Assembly (NCBI RefSeq): GCF_004193775.1
Contig: NC_041016.1
Coordinates: 48,670,767-48,734,766 of the forward strand
Length of the DNA stretch: 64,000 nt
Reading direction: 5' to 3'
From: Glycine soja
Taxonomy: Eukaryota > Streptophyta > Magnoliopsida > Fabales > Fabaceae
In this document: positions 60,112 through 64,000 of the stretch, piece after piece
Layout: each line of letters begins with the position of its first letter
Position numbering within the stretch: the first letter of the stretch is position 1
Made by a program: the position numbers and the translations under genes
The notes under the pieces: generated by a model
Database searches by the model: none
Told to the model about the DNA's origin: nothing
The model's input: only the letters and a program-made list of their open reading frames with translations

Positions 60112-63100
60112 CTGAAATGAGAAAAAAAGGGTTCAAATAAATAATAAAATTACAACGATGGACATTGATGCAGATCTAAAAATGTATATAGTAAGCTTTA
60201 AAAAATTAATAGTAGCAGGGAATAAAGAAACTCCTTTATTCTCTGAAGTGTATCATATCACATCAGGATACAAATTGGAAGAATTTGAATGACCACAAAT
60301 CCACCAATGCATAGAGAACATGCAGGAGTCCCTAGTTTAAAGACAATTCATAACTGGATTCGCGTGCAATAGTTTCTTATCAATCAATGTTCCATATATA
60401 ATATTCCAAGTGGAACTTCCTGCAGTAATATTCTGTGACTCTTTAAGTTGATGTTGCTCCTTTAAGCATTAGTCTCTTTTCCAATTCATGCAAAGCAAAA
60501 GAAATGTAAACCAAAAAGAAAGAAAAAAGGTCTTCAATCTTCATTTGACTTGAATTCGTCACGTGCTAATGGCCATCTTTCTTAAGTGTGTTACAGAAGT
60601 GGCTAATTAGTCTCAAAGATGCTGTAACAAAACTTGTTCATGTTATGGTATAGGATTCTTGTAACTATATATACTTATATAGTTATGCAACTTGCATAAG
60701 CTTAGTAGATGAAGTGGGGGTGATTTCTTGAAATACTATTGTTCAATCTGATTTAAATGGATCTTGCTCATCATGCAAGACCTGAACATATTCACAAGAA
60801 CCACTTCAACACTTGACTTGTGTGCAAAATCATTCATATGTATCATGACGTTAACAGTTGTTATTACAAATCTTTTATACGTGAAATGTTTGGCCAATCT
60901 TCCATTTGCCCATTTTTCAACTTTGCATATTTAAAATCGATTATTATCTATTTTTTTAGGTGCATGTTAAGGATGAATACCATTGTTGAATCCTTATGTC
61001 AAAATCCCAACTTTGGATTCATTGAATGGACTCGTTTATTCATTTATTCCATTATTTAGGGAAGAATACGTTTAACAAGGAGTTCATTATTTAGAGGAGC
61101 CATTATTCAGTTCAAACATTCTAAAATGTAGTTATGGTCAAAGATCACGATTCATAAACAATAATCAAAAGCTTTAATATATTAATATAATTACTTTTCA
61201 CAATAATAAACTTGTAGTTTGGGAATTGAGACCTTGAACACAATAATTTCAATTGTGTAATTCAAAATTTCTCACAATGATTTAAGGCGTGTTATAGATG
61301 AAAGCCAATGCAGTTTTACATCATGATATTACATACAATGTTTTACACTTGTGATGTAAAACAAAGATATCAAGAAATTATTAGATAATCCCAGATCACT
61401 ATGTATTTATGGTTCTAATCCGACCAATCTCTACATGACACAATTGAGTTTTTTTAATTTATAAGAAAGAATTAATAATGCTTAATTATGTGTCATGGGA
61501 AAATTAGTTGAAACCATGATATTCTTGAATTATATAATAATTTCTTTGATGTAGCAGGTTCAATGTTAGGAAACCATACCAATCTTTTGATTATGGTAAA
61601 GACTAAAGAATAGTACATTGAATAGTGTTTGCCATGGTCATGGATTCCCCCACTTGAATTAATAGGGGAAGGAACTAAAGAAGACTACTATGATCAAAAG
61701 ATTTGATGGTTGAGCAAGTCAGCAGACCAAAAGAAATCCTCGAAAATGAGAGAAAATGGTGCAATAATGTCAACCATTATAAGCAAGTAAAAGTGGCTGA
61801 GGTAGCTAAGGCCAATTGGAGGAAAAGATGTAGCAATGAAGTCCAAAGTAAGTAAGCTCTACAGCATGTTCAACCCACACCATTTGGACCAATAAAAACA
61901 GATACCATTAATCATGATGCTTTTACATTGTCCATCCATAGAATACAATACTATAATCCTCTCTATCTTCCCCACCTCCAAAATCACATAAAAAAGTAAG
62001 CAATTTTTCATTTGGGAAGAGTTCAATCCAGACCACTAGTGCTTGTAAATAGTTCTTTTAATATTCCAGAGATTGCGAACATGCTTTCGAACCACTAGCA
62101 ACAAAACATGACCATTGCATGCGTATAGAGAAAATGCGATATTTCTGTTGGATCAAAAGTAGCTTCAGAATGTGCATAAACAGTGGAATCCATTCAAAAG
62201 TAGCTTGAAAATCTTGTTTTGTTTATACAGGCTGTTCTGTTACATGCTCCTGTCAAAATGACCTTAATGGCTGGCCCATGGATCACATTCTGTATTGAGA
62301 ACTCTACTTAAACAGTACAAAAATAAAATCATATGAAGGATTGGCATTGGTGATTACAGAAATGTGCTTTATTTTATTTATTTACTTTTGAAGTTTTGAT
62401 GGTTTTTTTTTAATGTTTTCACTATATATTTAGGCTCCAAGCTTGAGCCAGCAGGCTCAGCACCCAGAAAATTAATTCCTCTCAATGTATCAAATTAATA
62501 TTAATATTGATATGAGGAATGCATCCTTAAAACTGCTTAAGTAAAGATCTAGGGCATGCTTGTTACTTATTTTTTTAAAACTGTTTTCTGTTCCTAAAAC
62601 AAAAGAACAAAGAAAACTTGTTTGATAAAAGTAGTTTTTGAAAACTGTTTTAAAAAATAACATCTCTTCAATTTTTAAAATAAAAAACTAGAACATCTCT
62701 AAGTTGTTTTGTTTTTTTACTTTCAGTTTCTATTACTCGTATTTTTCTTTGCACTTCAACATCTTCCCTCACTCTTACTCTCTATAAATTAGTTTTTGAA
62801 AATAGTTTCAAAAAACTAGGAAACAAAAACACAATCAATCACACCCTTTATCTTAAGCTGAAACAAGCTATCTAGATTCTGAACAACAGCAGTACTTTAG
62901 AGCCGAAAATACATAGCTTGCAGTTGTTATACTCTTTTTGAGCGTATTATGTGTTCATGAAAGTGTACCACTTAAAAAAATGTACTCATGCCTTTTTAAA
63001 TTGTATCACTGTATCACAAGAGACCAACCCTTCAAGCTGTAACTGTTAATTGGTTAGTGTAAAACATGACAGCAATTTTCAGTAAAAGTATGCTGATTAT

Positions 63101-63170
63101 CTAATGAACCAAAAACATAATGAAATAACAAAATCACATTGAGATTTCAAAATTATGATAAAAAAAGGTT
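60112..63170. other. Spacer or intron, no clear exon
   Basis: Mixed AT-rich DNA. A G-box CACGTG lies at 60,560. A balanced-composition stretch at 61,620-61,870 shows interrupted plus-strand reading (GLPWSWIPPLELIGEGTKED, then stops) that I could not assign. This may be intron or 3' flank of the gene at the right edge. Confidence 0.3.
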
Positions 63171-63223
63171 CCTACATTCTTACCATACATGTATAATATG
63201 TACTGCGGCTTTGAGTTCCCTTC

Positions 63224-63423
63224 TCAAAGCAATGATTCTGATAAACATGGATGCTCCAAGTACAATTGTAAACACAGAGGTTCACTACTCATTGACTTGA
63301 TAGGGGTTATAAGTGGAGGCTGCTGCCATTGTTTTGTGTCAGTAGGGATCCACAAGTCTGCTTCCTTGCTTGTACCAGTCTCAGGAAGGGATCGAAAGTA
63401 ACCAGTTATCTCCCACCAGCAAT
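63224..63423 (-). CDS. Probable last coding exon of an unrecognised gene continuing past the right edge
   Basis: The minus strand shows a strong acceptor (a long polypyrimidine stretch ending CTCCTAACAG) and then 200 nt open in one frame (phase 1 junction). It encodes 65 residues beginning CWWEITGYFRSLPETG and including EADLWIPTDTKQW, ending TGA at 63,226-63,224. The two other frames are closed early. Trp-rich, low-Lys, non-repetitive composition is unlike the spacer and looks like true protein. Just past the stop is a donor-like TATG|GTAAGA (63,184), so a 3'-UTR intron or an alternative isoform is possible. I do not recognise the family. The preceding exon must lie beyond 64,000, because no coding frame is obvious from 63,430 to the end. 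Confidence 0.5.
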
Positions 63424-63429
63424 CTGTTA

Positions 63430-64000
63430 GGAGAGGAAAGAAACTGTTTAAACCTATGTTTCAGTCTATACACACCAAAGGACAAAATTCAGCATGAGGG
63501 TTACACTTAATATATCAAAGAAGTTACAAAACACCTCCACTTGATTCAAAACTAGCAATCTATATGATTATGAACTGAAATTGATGATAAGATAATGGTA
63601 TGCCAGTGAGCAGATGATTTTGTGAATGTGTCCACACATACATGACACTTGTTCACACACAACAAAAAAGGGATAATTGCAAGTTTACAATAAAAAGAGC
63701 ACAGCATTAAAAAGAAAAGAAAAGGCGAAATTGTATTTCCAGTCTCTGTTATGATTAATGTGCAATTTTGGTTCTCAATAATATCTTGCAACAATGAAAT
63801 CCCCTTATTTTTCTAATTAAAAATAAATAAACTCAAGTCTGTCTGTGAATCTGCTATCCATTTCCACAGAAGTTAGTGACATTGCCAACAATTTACATAC
63901 ATGGAAGATGCTTTATTGTGTTGGCATCTTAATGGACATACTGATAACTTCAATCTATTTAAATTACTCAACAAGTCAATAAAATAGATTAAATAAAAAA
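63430..64000. other. Probable intron of the right-edge gene
   Basis: AT-rich, no open frame of note on the minus strand apart from an 80-codon ORF (63,552-63,794) that is Cys/Leu/Phe-rich and unrecognised. Fits intronic sequence upstream of the exon at 63,423. Confidence 0.4.

Noticed and set aside
1..64000. CRISPR arrays, bacterial operons, phage or plasmid features
   Set aside because: Introns, LTR elements and MITEs show a plant nuclear locus; no regularly spaced repeat array of CRISPR type was seen.
1..64000. Conserved plant microRNA precursors
   Set aside because: I looked by eye for the mature sequences of common families (156, 159, 160, 164, 166, 167, 169, 171, 172, 319, 390, 396) and saw none; a hairpin scan would be decisive.

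Overview
This looks like nuclear DNA of a flowering plant, most probably a legume of the soybean group (Glycine). The sequence is very AT-rich. Genes are split by GT-AG introns. Much of the window is transposon debris, including a SIRE1-like (Sirevirus) Copia element and Gypsy-type LTR remnants of a kind I associate with soybean. Species is an inference from repeat and protein resemblance and was not tested by a search.

Layout. At the left edge (1-802, minus) is the 5' part of a small CYSTM gene (cysteine-rich, membrane-associated, stress-type). Between 803 and 7,800 lie AT-rich spacer, a Stowaway-like MITE, a second MITE, a degraded RNase H fragment of a LINE, and a long inverted repeat. A complete plant kinesin-1 gene (KIN-1 type; 15 coding exons, 483 aa) runs on the minus strand from 12,486 to 7,878, with a 5'-UTR intron and a TATA box near 13,000. 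From 14 to 29.4 kb the DNA is repeat-dominated: two Gypsy-type LTR remnants, a MULE-like pseudogene, a dsRNA-binding-like ORF, minisatellites, and a deleted SIRE1-like element (25,515-28,997) with intact LTRs and a perfect 5-bp target duplication, nested inside an older inverted-repeat transposon. From 29.4 to 38.4 kb is gene-poor spacer. At 39,586-40,919 (plus) is a three-exon gene for a BOI/SBP1-type RING E3 ubiquitin ligase (337 aa), with a GC-rich upstream region holding four ACGT-core (G-box/ABRE) motifs.

From 41 to 60 kb I find no convincing protein gene. The stretch holds a third Gypsy-type LTR remnant, MITEs, microsatellites, a roughly 240-bp direct duplication and a few GC-rich islands. 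At the right edge a probable terminal exon (63,224-63,423, minus) belongs to an unrecognised gene entering from beyond the window. A weaker candidate exon lies at 60,019-60,111.

The genes do not form a pathway: they are independent plant loci (stress peptide, motor protein, ubiquitin ligase). I did not find a convincing previously undescribed system. The most informative structures are the nested transposon with repeated polypurine tracts, the 240-bp duplication, and the GC-rich non-coding islands.
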